NCBI GenBank assembly: GCA_050953285.1
Contig: JBMNMK010000002.1
Coordinates: forward strand, 1,302,001 to 1,366,000
Origin: Olsenella_K sp050953285
GTDB lineage: Bacteria > Actinomycetota > Coriobacteriia > Coriobacteriales > Atopobiaceae
Reading direction: 5' to 3'
DNA length: 64,000 bases
Under the pieces are notes generated by a model. It did no database searches. It was not told the origin of the DNA and was given only the letters and a program-made list of their open reading frames with translations. The translations under genes were made by a program, and so were the position numbers. Of the stretch, positions 9,107 through 18,391 are shown in pieces (the first letter of the stretch is position 1; each line of letters starts with the position of its first letter).

Positions 9107-9704
9107 ATACGCTGCTACCTTTCAAAACAACAGGATACCCTGCCACCACCTCAACCACCTGCGTTGAGCTTTGCGCCACATCTGCCGTGATGCGCCCCAA
9201 AAGCTCGGCGTAGATCCGCAGCGCCGGTGCATCTTTTTTGCTGCACAGGCCATCTGCCGCCATATCATTTCCCACAAAGACGGTGTGCATACATGTGTGC
9301 TCAATCGTGTCGATATCATCTTTGAGCTGCGCATATGCTGCCTCAAAAGGACATATCTCATCGCCTTTGAAGAGCCTGTTGGAAACAAGGTTTCCCAAAT
9401 CTTCAACCAGCGCTACACAGGGCAGCACGTCTTCTACCTGCGCATAAGATGGCAGCGCCGCGCGCGCAGCCTGAAGACATGCCGCCAGAGACACACTATC
9501 CGCACCCCCACAGAACGGCTCTACCGTGATAAAGCCCTTGTTGGCCCGCATGGACCGGTGACGCTCAATGCGCTCCTTGGCCTCATGTCCCTGATCAGAC
9601 ATGGTAGCCACGTAGATCTTGGCTACGCCCAGCTCAAGGCACCTCTTTTCTGCCCATGCGCTCTTTCCGCTGGATGCAGCACCTATCACCAAGACGTTCT
9701 TCAT
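9093..9704 (-). CDS. cobU: Cobinamide kinase / guanylyltransferase CobU (divergent)
   Basis: Phosphorylates adenosylcobinamide and transfers GMP to it. The 203-residue product has the P-loop GAASSGKSAWAE at residues 8-19 and RIERHRSMR, whose His matches the guanylylated His of CobU. The usual C-terminal NEVGxGIVP block is replaced by FVGNDMAADG. A CobU-like domain that does keep that block is fused to the phosphatase gene at 7188-8273. I prefer the ATG at 9704; a GTG at 9710 is possible. cobT lies 15 bp upstream. Role assigned mostly from motifs and operon position. Confidence 0.88.
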   Translation of the reverse strand: MKNVLVIGAASSGKSAWAEKRCLELGVAKIYVATMSDQGHEAKERIERHRSMRANKGFITVEPFCGGADSVSLAACLQAARAALPSYAQVEDVLPCVALVEDLGNLVSNRLFKGDEICPFEAAYAQLKDDIDTIEHTCMHTVFVGNDMAADGLCSKKDAPALRIYAELLGRITADVAQSSTQVVEVVAGYPVVLKGSSVYARD

Positions 9705-9719
9705 GCGCACCTCACCCCA

Positions 9720-10778
9720 TTACAGCGAAGGGTCATACGCCTCAATACCCGTCTCTTCAAACGTTGTACCCCCATAGAGGGAAAGCGCCATATCAAGCAG
9801 TGGAATGAGACAGACCGCACCGGTGCCCTCCCCCAGGTGCATGCCCGCATGAAGAACCGGATCAAAGCCCAGCTCATCCATAATGCGCTTGGCCGCAGGC
9901 TCCACAGAAAGATGGGACGCAAAGATGGCCTGCTTGCATGCAGGAACAAGCTTTACGGCCGTGAGCGCCGCGACCTCACTGATAAAACCGTCCATGATTA
10001 CGGGCACACGGAAGAGCGCGCCGCCGATAAACATCCCTGCCAGCGCCGCTATGTCATACCCGCCGAGCTTGGCCAGCACGTCGAGCGCATCATGTGGATC
10101 AGGCGCGCGCCGCGCAACCGCCCGTCTCACGACATCAATTTTGTGCGCATAGTCCTTCTCGCTCAAGCCTGCGCCCTTACCTGTCACCTCTTCTGCCGGC
10201 GCATCCAGATAGACCGACGCCATAGCACTTGAGGTGGTCGTGTTGCCAATCCCCATCTCGCCGGTTGCGACAATGCCATAGCCTTCGCGCGCCAGCTGGG
10301 CGATAAGATCCATGCCCACCTGAATCGCAGCTTCCGCAGAAGCGCGATCCATGGCCGGCTCTTGCACGATATTGCCCGTGCCCCGCGCTATGTGGAGATC
10401 TTTGACCTGCGGCTGGCGGGCCGGCTGCGCCATGCCGACATCGACCGCACGCACCTCAATGTGCGCAGGCGCACAGAGCGCACAGACCGAAGATTGGCCT
10501 GTTGCAAGGGCGTCTGCAATGGCGCGCGTGATCTCAGATCCGCCCTGCGTCACACCCTCTGCTACCACGCCATTGTCTGAGCAAACCACTACGACGCAGC
10601 GCTTATGTATATCAACATCTTTACTACCGATAATACCCGCCATCCGCTCCACCAAAATCTCAAAGGCGCCAAGGCTTCCCACCGGTTTGGCAATAGCGTT
10701 CCACTGCGCGCGGCTTTGCTCCATAGAGGCCGCATCAAGCGGCACAATCTGGCGGTTGAGTTCAGAAAAATCTAGCAT
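9720..10778 (-). CDS. cobT: Nicotinate-nucleotide:DMB phosphoribosyltransferase CobT
   Basis: Makes alpha-ribazole phosphate, the lower ligand of cobalamin, from a base and nicotinate mononucleotide. The 352-residue protein contains GSLGAFEILVERMAGI near the N-terminus, EMGIGNTTTSSAM in the middle and HLGEGTGAVCLIPLLDMAL near the C-terminus, where the family's catalytic Glu lies. Length matches CobT (about 350). AAGGA lies seven bases before the chosen ATG. Which lower base is used cannot be told from the sequence; no bza genes for anaerobic dimethylbenzimidazole synthesis are seen here. Confidence 0.95.
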   Translation of the reverse strand: MLDFSELNRQIVPLDAASMEQSRAQWNAIAKPVGSLGAFEILVERMAGIIGSKDVDIHKRCVVVVCSDNGVVAEGVTQGGSEITRAIADALATGQSSVCALCAPAHIEVRAVDVGMAQPARQPQVKDLHIARGTGNIVQEPAMDRASAEAAIQVGMDLIAQLAREGYGIVATGEMGIGNTTTSSAMASVYLDAPAEEVTGKGAGLSEKDYAHKIDVVRRAVARRAPDPHDALDVLAKLGGYDIAALAGMFIGGALFRVPVIMDGFISEVAALTAVKLVPACKQAIFASHLSVEPAAKRIMDELGFDPVLHAGMHLGEGTGAVCLIPLLDMALSLYGGTTFEETGIEAYDPSL

Positions 10779-10816
10779 GTCCCCATCCTTCATCTGATCT
10801 GCTCTGTGCCCATACC

Positions 10817-11470
10817 CTACTCACGCTGGTCATTTGATGCCAGATACAGAAGGGCGTTCACGATGGCCGCAGCCACATTGCTCCCACCTTTTCTACCTTT
10901 GGCAACAATATGTGGCACATCGAGAGAGCAGATGAGCTCCTTGGATTCCACCACATTCACAAAGCCCACAGGAACGCCTATCACCAGTGTCGGCGGCACC
11001 ATCTGGCTCGTCTTGACCAGCTCATAGATGCGCACGAGCGCCGTCGGCGCGTTACCAATGGCGTAGATGAAGGGCTCTTGCTGCCGCGCCGCCTTGTCCA
11101 TAGCCACGGTCGAGCGTGTGAGGTGGAGCTCGCGCGCCCGCTCTGCCACATCTTCATCCGCGATGTAGTTGTGCACGGCGCCACCAAAGTGCTTGAGCAC
11201 GCGTTTGTTGATACCTGCCATGGCCATGGTGGTATCGGTCACAATATGGGCGCCCTGCCGTATGGCTTCCACCGCGCGTGGCACCACATGCTCAGAAAAG
11301 TCCAGCGTATCCACGTACTCAAAGTCCGCTGTGGTGTGAATCACCCGCTTGATAACCAGCTCCTGCTCAGGATCAAGCAAACGATCCCCCAGCTCACGCG
11401 TGATGATCTCAAAGCTTGCCCGCTCAATCTCTCTGGGCTCGGTGATCTTTATCTCTTCAAGCTCTCTCAT
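10817..11470 (-). CDS. cbiC: Cobalt-precorrin-8 methylmutase CbiC
   Basis: Moves the C-11 methyl group to C-12 to give cobyrinic acid. The 217-residue product has the IHTTADFEY motif with His45, the catalytic His of the family, then TDTTMAMAGINK and the C-terminal GRKGGSNVAAAIVNALL. Its ATG overlaps the cbiP stop codon in an ATGA junction. Full length. Confidence 0.96.
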   Translation of the reverse strand: MRELEEIKITEPREIERASFEIITRELGDRLLDPEQELVIKRVIHTTADFEYVDTLDFSEHVVPRAVEAIRQGAHIVTDTTMAMAGINKRVLKHFGGAVHNYIADEDVAERARELHLTRSTVAMDKAARQQEPFIYAIGNAPTALVRIYELVKTSQMVPPTLVIGVPVGFVNVVESKELICSLDVPHIVAKGRKGGSNVAAAIVNALLYLASNDQRE

Positions 11471-12969
11471 AATCCCTGCTCCAATACCTTATACACCAGA
11501 TCCATGTCCATGTTTTGGCGCACCAGCTGGGCGAGAAGATCAAGCTGCTCCTCTTGATACTCCGATGCATTCCGCGTGCGGATAGTGCCGATGTCCAGTC
11601 CTTTTCGTGCAAGCAAGGCCTCTACGAGCGCGCGGGATACCTCGGCAGAATCAAAGATGCCATGCAGATAGCAACCATAAACATTGTCCTGTTGACAACC
11701 ATCTTCCAAAGCGCCCTCTTTACCATCAAGGAGGCATAGGGGCTTTCCTCCCGTGCGGGTTGTTCTTCCCATGTGGATCTGGTAGCCCGCCACGGAAGCG
11801 CCCGTGAGCTGTGCCAGATCTCCTTCTACACGCAGCAGTATGCCGTGTGATCTCACCTGGCATTTCTCCTGCTCAAAGACCGTATGCGTGGGGAGCAGAC
11901 CCATGCCGCGCAGACTGCCTCCCCCCTCACATCCATCGGGGTCTACAATGCGCTCCCCCAGCATCTGGTAGCCACCACAGATACCAAAGATGGGCGTCTG
12001 GAGACTGGCTTGTCTGAGTATTGCCGCCTCCAATCCGCACTCTCTCAGCCACGTCAGATCTGCCAGCGTAGCCTTAGTACCAGGGATAACAATGAGGTCG
12101 GGAGAACCCAAATCATGCGGGTTTGCCACATAGCGCACGCCCACGCCCTCAACTTGCGAGAGCGCTATGAGATCAGTGAAGTTGGAGATCTTGGGCAGAC
12201 GGATCACGGCAATGTCTATGAGCGCGTCGCATGTGCGTGCATGAAAGCGCTCGCTCAAGGAGTCCTCATCATCAATATCGAGCGGCGCGTAAGGCACCAC
12301 ACCTGCAATGGGCAGACCCGAGCGCTTACACAAGATATCCAAGCCCGGATCCAAAATGGTCTTATCGCCCCGAAACTTGTTGACCACCAGACCTTTTACC
12401 ATGTTCCGCTCGTCTTCATCAAGCAGCATGAGCGTGCCCAAGAGCTGCGCAAACACGCCGCCTCTATCTATGTCTCCCACCAAAAGCACCGGCGCGGCTG
12501 CCATTTTTGCCATGCCCATGTTCACGATGTCATCCTGCTTGAGGTTGACTTCAGCAGGGCTTCCTGCCCCCTCAATCACCACCACGTCAAAGCGCGCAGC
12601 CAGATTGTCATACGCCGCCTGAATGGTGGGCACCAGCTGGCGCTTGTAGGCAAAGTAGTCCTTGGCATTCATGGTGTCCAACACGTGCCCGTTTATGATC
12701 ACCTGAGAGCCGGTATCGGTAGTGGGCTTAAGCAGGATGGGGTTCATAGCGACCTCAGGTTCCACATGCGCCGCCAGCGCCTGCACCGCCTGCGCGCGTC
12801 CAATCTCTGATCCGTCGGCGCAGATGGCAGAATTGAGCGCCATGTTCTGCGACTTAAACGGCGCCACCGAGAGGCCGTCTTGATAGAAGACGCGTGCCAA
12901 ACCTGCCACCAACAGGCTTTTTCCGACTCCTGACATGGTACCTTGCACCATGAGCGACCGAGCTGTCAT
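11467..12969 (-). CDS. cbiP: Cobyric acid synthase CbiP
   Basis: Amidates cobyrinic acid a,c-diamide at four positions using glutamine and ATP. The 500-residue protein begins MTARSLMVQGTMSGVGKS (BioD-like P-loop), and its second half is a class I glutamine amidotransferase domain with FGICGGYQMLG (nucleophile Cys) and a C-terminal GCYLHGIFD (catalytic His). I chose the ATG at 12969 because it overlaps the preceding gene's TGA as ATGA. Length is typical. Confidence 0.96.
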   Translation of the reverse strand: MTARSLMVQGTMSGVGKSLLVAGLARVFYQDGLSVAPFKSQNMALNSAICADGSEIGRAQAVQALAAHVEPEVAMNPILLKPTTDTGSQVIINGHVLDTMNAKDYFAYKRQLVPTIQAAYDNLAARFDVVVIEGAGSPAEVNLKQDDIVNMGMAKMAAAPVLLVGDIDRGGVFAQLLGTLMLLDEDERNMVKGLVVNKFRGDKTILDPGLDILCKRSGLPIAGVVPYAPLDIDDEDSLSERFHARTCDALIDIAVIRLPKISNFTDLIALSQVEGVGVRYVANPHDLGSPDLIVIPGTKATLADLTWLRECGLEAAILRQASLQTPIFGICGGYQMLGERIVDPDGCEGGGSLRGMGLLPTHTVFEQEKCQVRSHGILLRVEGDLAQLTGASVAGYQIHMGRTTRTGGKPLCLLDGKEGALEDGCQQDNVYGCYLHGIFDSAEVSRALVEALLARKGLDIGTIRTRNASEYQEEQLDLLAQLVRQNMDMDLVYKVLEQGL

Positions 12970-14018
12970 GCGCATATCTCCTTAAGTGCGGCCAGAAACA
13001 CCTGGTTTTCCTTCTGCGTTCGTATGGCCGCGCGATACCAAAATCCGCCCGCGGAAGGAAGCCCCGCGTACGTATCGCAGCGCCTTACGATGATCTTTCT
13101 CTCAAAAAGCGGCTGGTAGAGCTCGCGCGCACTCCAAAAGAGCACGTAGTTGGCTTCCGGCTCAACAACCTTCAGTCCACACGTGCTAAGTCCTGCCACC
13201 ATCACGTGACGTTCGCGCGCAACATAGGCGCGCGTGCGGGCGAGAAACCCCTCCTCTTGAAGCGCGGCGACGCCGGCCACCTGTGCCGGCGTAGAAACAG
13301 CCCATGTATCCCCCTGAGCACGCAGGCGGCACGCCAGATCTTTATCTGCCACGACACCATAGCCCACGCGAAGTCCCGCCAGCGCATATGACTTGGTGAG
13401 TGCCTTCACCACGATGAGCTCTGGGTGGTTGCCAAGAAAACGCACTGCACTGACTGCCTGGGTAAAGTCGATAAAACATTCATCCAATACCACCAGGGCG
13501 TGCGCCTGCCGGGCGCACGCCAAGACATCCTCAATGACAGCGGGTGCTATGGTGCGTGAGGTGGGGTTGTTGGGGTTGGCCAGAAAGATTACATCAATAT
13601 TGGGCGTAATCTTACTGCAGATAAGATGGTTGAGCTGGAAGTTGCTTTCCTCTGCAAGAGAGAAATGGCACAGCTCTGTCCCGGTTTTGTGAAGCGCTTC
13701 TGCGTATCCAGAAAAGCACGGGTCGACCACGAGCGCGCGACGCGGATCAAGCACCTGGCATATGCGCGATAAGAGATCGGTTGCGCCGGCAGTTACCACA
13801 ATGTTAGACACATCAACGCCCTCTGTCAGAGATAGTGCGTGCGTGAGTTCTTGCGCATACGGATCGGGGTACCACGCAAAATCATCCACATGCTCTATGA
13901 GCGCACGCTTTGCGGCATAAGGCATCCCCAGCGGGTTGATATTGGCTGAAAAGTCCAGGTATCCGGGGTAGTTCCACATGCGTCCGCCATGCTCAAAACG
14001 CCGTGAGTCTAGATCCAT
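12966..14018 (-). CDS. cobD: Threonine-phosphate decarboxylase-like aminotransferase (CobD/CobC type)
   Basis: PLP fold-type I enzyme of 350 residues. It resembles Salmonella CobD, which decarboxylates L-threonine-O-3-phosphate to aminopropanol phosphate for the nucleotide loop. The N-terminus has the family pattern (FEHGGRMW, LDFSANINPLGMP); ALTKSYALAGLRVGYG carries the PLP-binding Lys and PNNPTSR the substrate region. It overlaps cbiB by 10 bp and cbiP by 4 bp, and CbiB uses its product. A histidinol-phosphate aminotransferase role is the alternative from sequence alone, but the context argues against it. Confidence 0.92.
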   Translation of the reverse strand: MDLDSRRFEHGGRMWNYPGYLDFSANINPLGMPYAAKRALIEHVDDFAWYPDPYAQELTHALSLTEGVDVSNIVVTAGATDLLSRICQVLDPRRALVVDPCFSGYAEALHKTGTELCHFSLAEESNFQLNHLICSKITPNIDVIFLANPNNPTSRTIAPAVIEDVLACARQAHALVVLDECFIDFTQAVSAVRFLGNHPELIVVKALTKSYALAGLRVGYGVVADKDLACRLRAQGDTWAVSTPAQVAGVAALQEEGFLARTRAYVARERHVMVAGLSTCGLKVVEPEANYVLFWSARELYQPLFERKIIVRRCDTYAGLPSAGGFWYRAAIRTQKENQVFLAALKEICA

Positions 14019-14995
14019 AGCGCAACACCGCCTACCTGGGCCATCAGCCAGGAAATGCCTGCGGATAGGATAAGACAGAGAAGCGAGGTGGCATACAAGA
14101 GACGATGAGACCGAATGATGTCTTCTGCTTCAAGAGGACGCATCTTCTCACCCATAGTAGGTTTGTGCACCACGGTTCCAAAATAGGAGTTATCTCCGCC
14201 CAGCTCAACGCCCAGAGCTCCTGCACAGGCGGCCTCGGTAAAGCCGGCGTTGGGTGAGGTGCTCTTGACATGATCTTTGCGCATGGTTGTAAAGGCGCGG
14301 CGTGCATCCAGTCTGACCAGGCGCGCAGCCGCACACATGAGGAGACCTGCTATGCGCGCGGGCACAAAATTGGCCACATCATCTGCCCTGGCCGCTGCCC
14401 ATCCAAAGTGCAGATAGCGCTCGTTTTTGTACCCCACCATGGAATCCATGGTATTGATGGCCTTATAGGCAACACCCAAGAGGGCTCCACCCAGCGCCAT
14501 ATACAACAGCGGAGCTACCACACCATCTGACGTGTTCTCTGCCACGGTCTCAACTGCCGCGCGCACCACGCCACGCTCGTCAAGTTTGTCCGTGTCTCTT
14601 CCGACGATCAGAGAAACCGCAGCTCGCGCACCTTGTAAGTCACCTTTGCGCAAACACGCGTAGACCTTTTTTGACTCACGTGCCAAAGACGTGGTAGCAA
14701 GCATGTAGACTACCATCACGCACTCGAGCACAAGGGAAAGCACACGGCTTACGCGGGCAGTAAGAATCAGCACCGCTGCAGAGGTGAGCCATGAGATGGC
14801 TACCACTGAGATCACCAACAGGATGCCCGCGCGCTTCTCGCCCGCTGGATCTTGGGGAAAACGCGCACGGAGATGGCGCTCCAAACACGAGATGAGCGCC
14901 CCTATCAGACGAATGGGGTGCGGCCAGCCTTGGGGATCTCCCACCACAAGGTCGATAGCGTATCCCACAAACAGTGCAATCAGGTGCTGATACAT
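14009..14995 (-). CDS. cbiB: Cobinamide-phosphate synthase CbiB
   Basis: Membrane protein that attaches aminopropanol phosphate to adenosylcobyric acid. The 328-residue product starts MYQHLIALFVGYAIDLVVGD and has the family blocks PQGWPHPIRLIG, VETVAENTSDGVVAPLLY and YKAINTMDSMVGY. Several transmembrane helices are evident. It starts 5 bp after cbiA ends. Confidence 0.95.
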   Translation of the reverse strand: MYQHLIALFVGYAIDLVVGDPQGWPHPIRLIGALISCLERHLRARFPQDPAGEKRAGILLVISVVAISWLTSAAVLILTARVSRVLSLVLECVMVVYMLATTSLARESKKVYACLRKGDLQGARAAVSLIVGRDTDKLDERGVVRAAVETVAENTSDGVVAPLLYMALGGALLGVAYKAINTMDSMVGYKNERYLHFGWAAARADDVANFVPARIAGLLMCAAARLVRLDARRAFTTMRKDHVKSTSPNAGFTEAACAGALGVELGGDNSYFGTVVHKPTMGEKMRPLEAEDIIRSHRLLYATSLLCLILSAGISWLMAQVGGVALWI

Positions 14996-14999
14996 ATAT

Positions 15000-16370
15000 C
15001 TACCTCGCAGAATAGCGAGAAGCAGCCGTCACAAAGCGGGCGGCAACATCCGGGTAGGCAGCCAGGTTAAGATGCGGGAAGCCCGCATACAGAGTGGGCG
15101 TTGCATGGATGCACGACCAGGTCTTATTGTTGGAAGGCTTTACCGCAATGAAGTCTTGACCGGGATCTTCACTTTCCCAGTAGTGAAACTCATGCGCCCT
15201 GATTTCTTCTCCCGCGCGTGCAAGAAGGCTATCACCATGTGCTTTGAGCGTCACGTAGCCAAAGCGGCGGAGGTGCTCTGTCTTGTACGCGCGCGCGTCA
15301 AAGACGCCTGCCATGGCTCGGCTGATACCTTCTGCATCCTCCAGCGTTTTGTGCAGGTAGAGAAAACCGCCGCATTCGGCAATGGTGGGCATACCGGATG
15401 AGATGGCACGCGCCACCGCGTTTCTCATGGACTCGTTGGCCTCAAGCGCGAGCGCATGGAGCTCTGGATAGCCCCCACCCAGATAGAGGGCAGAGGTGTT
15501 CTCCGGTAGCTCACGATCGTGGATGGGAGAGAATTCTTGCAGCTTAGCGCCCATATGCACCAAGGTGTCGAGCGCTTCTTGATAGTAGAAGCAAAACGCA
15601 TCATCCCGCGCTACCGCAATGGTGACATCGTGATCACACACACGATTGGCGACCGGCGCCGCTGCATGGAGCGCAGGCGCAGAGGCTGCCAGCTTGGAGA
15701 TTCCCTCCAGGTCCAAGGTGGTATCAAGCACATCTGCAAGCTTGTTGATCTTATCGCTCAAATGTGCCACCTCATGGGCGCCCACTAGGCCAAGGTGGCG
15801 TGATGTCAGGCTCACTTCTGGCACCTGTGGGATATAGCCCAAGACCGAAACGCCGCACTCCTCCTCTATCACGCGCTTGAACTCCGGATAAAGCGCAGGT
15901 GATACCCTATTGAGAACGACTGCCGCCAGCGGAGCGTCTGGTCGCACAGCCCACATGCCTAAGACCTCCGCACAGACCGAAAGGGCGCGACCCTTGCAAT
16001 CCACCACCAGCAGTACAGGCGTCTTGGTCTTGCGCGCAACCTCATAGCTCGAGGCCTTATCCGTCAGTCCGATGCCATCATAAAAACCCATGACCCCTTC
16101 TATAACCATGATGTCTGCGGCGTAGGAGCGCTCGGCAATAAGCTGTGTGATGTGGGCTTCATCTGAAAGAAAGAGATCCAGATTGAGCGAGGGCACGCCG
16201 ACCACGTGCTCATGAAACATGGGGTCGATAAAATCTGGCCCGCATTTGCCCGCTGTCACAGCCAGGCCTCTTCGCTGCAGCGAGCGCAGCAAACCACAGG
16301 TAAACGTGGTTTTACCGCCACCTGACGCCGGAGCTGCAACCATAATGCGCCCGCCTGCGTGACCTGCCAT
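15000..16370 (-). CDS. cbiA: Cobyrinate a,c-diamide synthase CbiA
   Basis: ATP- and glutamine-dependent amidation of the a and c carboxylates of cobyrinic acid. The 456-residue protein has the N-terminal VAAPASGGGKTTFTCGLL P-loop, KCGPDFIDPMFH (substrate region) and a C-terminal glutaminase half with YLGGGYPELHA and TIAECGGFLYL (nucleophile Cys). Length and domain order are standard. The gene begins 3 bp after cbiET ends. Confidence 0.96.
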   Translation of the reverse strand: MAGHAGGRIMVAAPASGGGKTTFTCGLLRSLQRRGLAVTAGKCGPDFIDPMFHEHVVGVPSLNLDLFLSDEAHITQLIAERSYAADIMVIEGVMGFYDGIGLTDKASSYEVARKTKTPVLLVVDCKGRALSVCAEVLGMWAVRPDAPLAAVVLNRVSPALYPEFKRVIEEECGVSVLGYIPQVPEVSLTSRHLGLVGAHEVAHLSDKINKLADVLDTTLDLEGISKLAASAPALHAAAPVANRVCDHDVTIAVARDDAFCFYYQEALDTLVHMGAKLQEFSPIHDRELPENTSALYLGGGYPELHALALEANESMRNAVARAISSGMPTIAECGGFLYLHKTLEDAEGISRAMAGVFDARAYKTEHLRRFGYVTLKAHGDSLLARAGEEIRAHEFHYWESEDPGQDFIAVKPSNNKTWSCIHATPTLYAGFPHLNLAAYPDVAARFVTAASRYSAR

Positions 16371-16373
16371 GGC

Positions 16374-17624
16374 CTAGTGCACCTCCTCTTGTGGAGCACC
16401 TTCGGCCGAGAAGAGATAGACCGGGTTTTCTGCCCGCATGAGGTGGTACTGTCCCGCCTCTCTGGCGCGCGCCACGCTCAGCTGCACGCACTCGATATGC
16501 GTCAAATTGCTTGCTCTAAACGCAGGCAACACCGCTGTGATAGTCTCCAGCGACACCGCACTCACAACGATGCGTACCTGGGGATTTTTGGCAACAGCTG
16601 CCGCCACAATTGCGGCAAGCTCACCTGATGAGCCACCGATGAAGACCCTGTCAGGCGCAGGCAAGACAGAAAGCACGGAGGGAGCAGTGCCGTCTACTAC
16701 CTCGACGTTGGTGAGCCCAAATTGTTCCACGTTCTGATAGATAAGATTGAGCGCGGGCAGGCTCTTCTCGACCGCAAAGACATGTCCTTCACGCGCAGCA
16801 AGCGCTGCCTCCACGCTCACCGACCCCGTACCTGCTCCAACGTCCCAGACCACATGGTTGGCCTGGATCTTGAGTTTGCAGCAGATAAGCTCTCTGATCT
16901 CCTCTTTTGTCATGGGAACTTTGTCCCGTATAAATTGGTTGTCTGAGAGCGAAGGCGCCTCAAAGGGGCGTTTGATGGCATGGGGGTTGATAACAAACAT
17001 CACGCTCAGATCCAAGAAATTCATCTTATAGAAGTCATCTGCGGTACCATGCGCAATGCGCTCGTCTGGATACGAGAGGCGCTCGCCCACATAGACCTCA
17101 ACGTCTTCTAGACCCCAGCGACAGAGCTGTCTGCAGACGTCTTGCACCTTAAGCGCACCGCCTGTCAGGATGAAGGTCTTTGTATGCGTCTGGATAGCGC
17201 CTAAGGCATCGGCACTTCTCCCGTGGACTGAGATGATCTTTGTCCCCTGCCAGCTTTTTCCTATGCGCGCAGCCATATAGCTTATGGATGAGATGCCACA
17301 GATGGTCTCTATATCACAGTCTTCCAGGCGTTTTTGTATGAGCCCCGCACCGCTAAAGAATCCCGTATCACCGGAGAAGACGACAGAGACCACGCCTTTA
17401 CCAGACGACTCGGCCTCCTTGAGCTTGGAGATGATCTCATCAGTCAGGACAGCTTTTTGATACGTGAGCTCATGCGTGATATGACCTGTGCTCACGAGCT
17501 CTTCAACCGCATCTAACATGCGCTGAGCTCCAATGACCACATCGCTTGCTTCAAGGGCTGACAGAGCCTTGAGCGTACACGTATCTGGATTTCCCATCCC
17601 TATGCCTATCAGGTAAATCTTCAC
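16374..17624 (-). CDS. cbiET: Cobalt-precorrin-7 methyltransferase fusion CbiE-CbiT
   Basis: A 416-residue fusion. The first half (about 1-205, MKIYLIGIGMGNPD; VVFSGDTGFFSG) is a tetrapyrrole methylase, CbiE, which methylates C-5. The second half (about 225-405; VWDVGAGTGSVSVEAAL) is a Rossmann-type SAM methyltransferase, CbiT, which methylates C-15 and decarboxylates the C-12 acetate. This is the same architecture as aerobic CobL. The gene lies 2 bp after cbiJ. Confidence 0.95.
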   Translation of the reverse strand: MKIYLIGIGMGNPDTCTLKALSALEASDVVIGAQRMLDAVEELVSTGHITHELTYQKAVLTDEIISKLKEAESSGKGVVSVVFSGDTGFFSGAGLIQKRLEDCDIETICGISSISYMAARIGKSWQGTKIISVHGRSADALGAIQTHTKTFILTGGALKVQDVCRQLCRWGLEDVEVYVGERLSYPDERIAHGTADDFYKMNFLDLSVMFVINPHAIKRPFEAPSLSDNQFIRDKVPMTKEEIRELICCKLKIQANHVVWDVGAGTGSVSVEAALAAREGHVFAVEKSLPALNLIYQNVEQFGLTNVEVVDGTAPSVLSVLPAPDRVFIGGSSGELAAIVAAAVAKNPQVRIVVSAVSLETITAVLPAFRASNLTHIECVQLSVARAREAGQYHLMRAENPVYLFSAEGAPQEEVH

Positions 17625-17626
17625 AG

Positions 17627-18391
17627 CTATACCCCATATTCCTGTATAAGAAGACGGCGTGTCTCCTCCATGCTAAGCCCCGGCGCCTGATCAGGCCGCC
17701 TAATAACTACCAGCTCACAGCCACATTCACGCGCTGCTTCCACCTTTTCTTGCATCCCGCCTTCTAACCCTGAGGCCTTGGTGACAACCACCGAGATTCC
17801 CAGCTCATGTATGAGAGCAACATTGAATGCTACCGAGAAAGGACCTTGCATGCAGACGATATGCTGAGGTGAGAGCCCCAAGGAGCGCACCTGCGCAAGA
17901 GATGATTCAACGGGCAGAATGCGCACATAGGAGCGCTCGAGAAAATCATGCACTTCTGAGGCAAAGCCAGCCAGATCCTTGCTGCCGGTGGTAAACAAGA
18001 TCTTGCCCGGCAGCGCATTGAGCATGGATGCGGCCTCACCCACGCCGCTTACCATGTGGCCAAATTCCTGCGCAAGTTCTTCTCGTACAACGCGTATGTA
18101 GGCCACCTCAAACGTGGCTGCTACCTTGGTCAAGGTGTGTGAGATGTGCGTGGCAAACGGGTGGGTTGCATCAATAATGCACGTAAAGTGCTCACGTTCT
18201 ACCAGCTTTTCAATCTCATCTTTTGGCATAGGATGAGAAATGACCTGCGTGTTTTTGCCCACAGGCACCAACGACCCACCGTATTCGGTAGCACAGCACA
18301 CCACCATGCGACACGACGAGCGCTCCTGCAGCCACTCAGCCAGTAGGCGCCCTTCACTTGTTCCACCAAATATCAGCATATACGGACGCAT
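17627..18391 (-). CDS. cbiJ: Cobalt-precorrin-6A reductase CbiJ/CobK
   Basis: NAD(P)H-dependent reductase of the corrin macrocycle, 254 residues. The N-terminus MLIFGGTSEGRLLAEWL and the DATHPFATHIS block are family hallmarks; FTTGSKDLAGF and VTKASGLEGGMQEKV follow. Its ATG directly follows the TAG of the CbiG-CbiH gene. Confidence 0.95.
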   Translation of the reverse strand: MRPYMLIFGGTSEGRLLAEWLQERSSCRMVVCCATEYGGSLVPVGKNTQVISHPMPKDEIEKLVEREHFTCIIDATHPFATHISHTLTKVAATFEVAYIRVVREELAQEFGHMVSGVGEAASMLNALPGKILFTTGSKDLAGFASEVHDFLERSYVRILPVESSLAQVRSLGLSPQHIVCMQGPFSVAFNVALIHELGISVVVTKASGLEGGMQEKVEAARECGCELVVIRRPDQAPGLSMEETRRLLIQEYGV

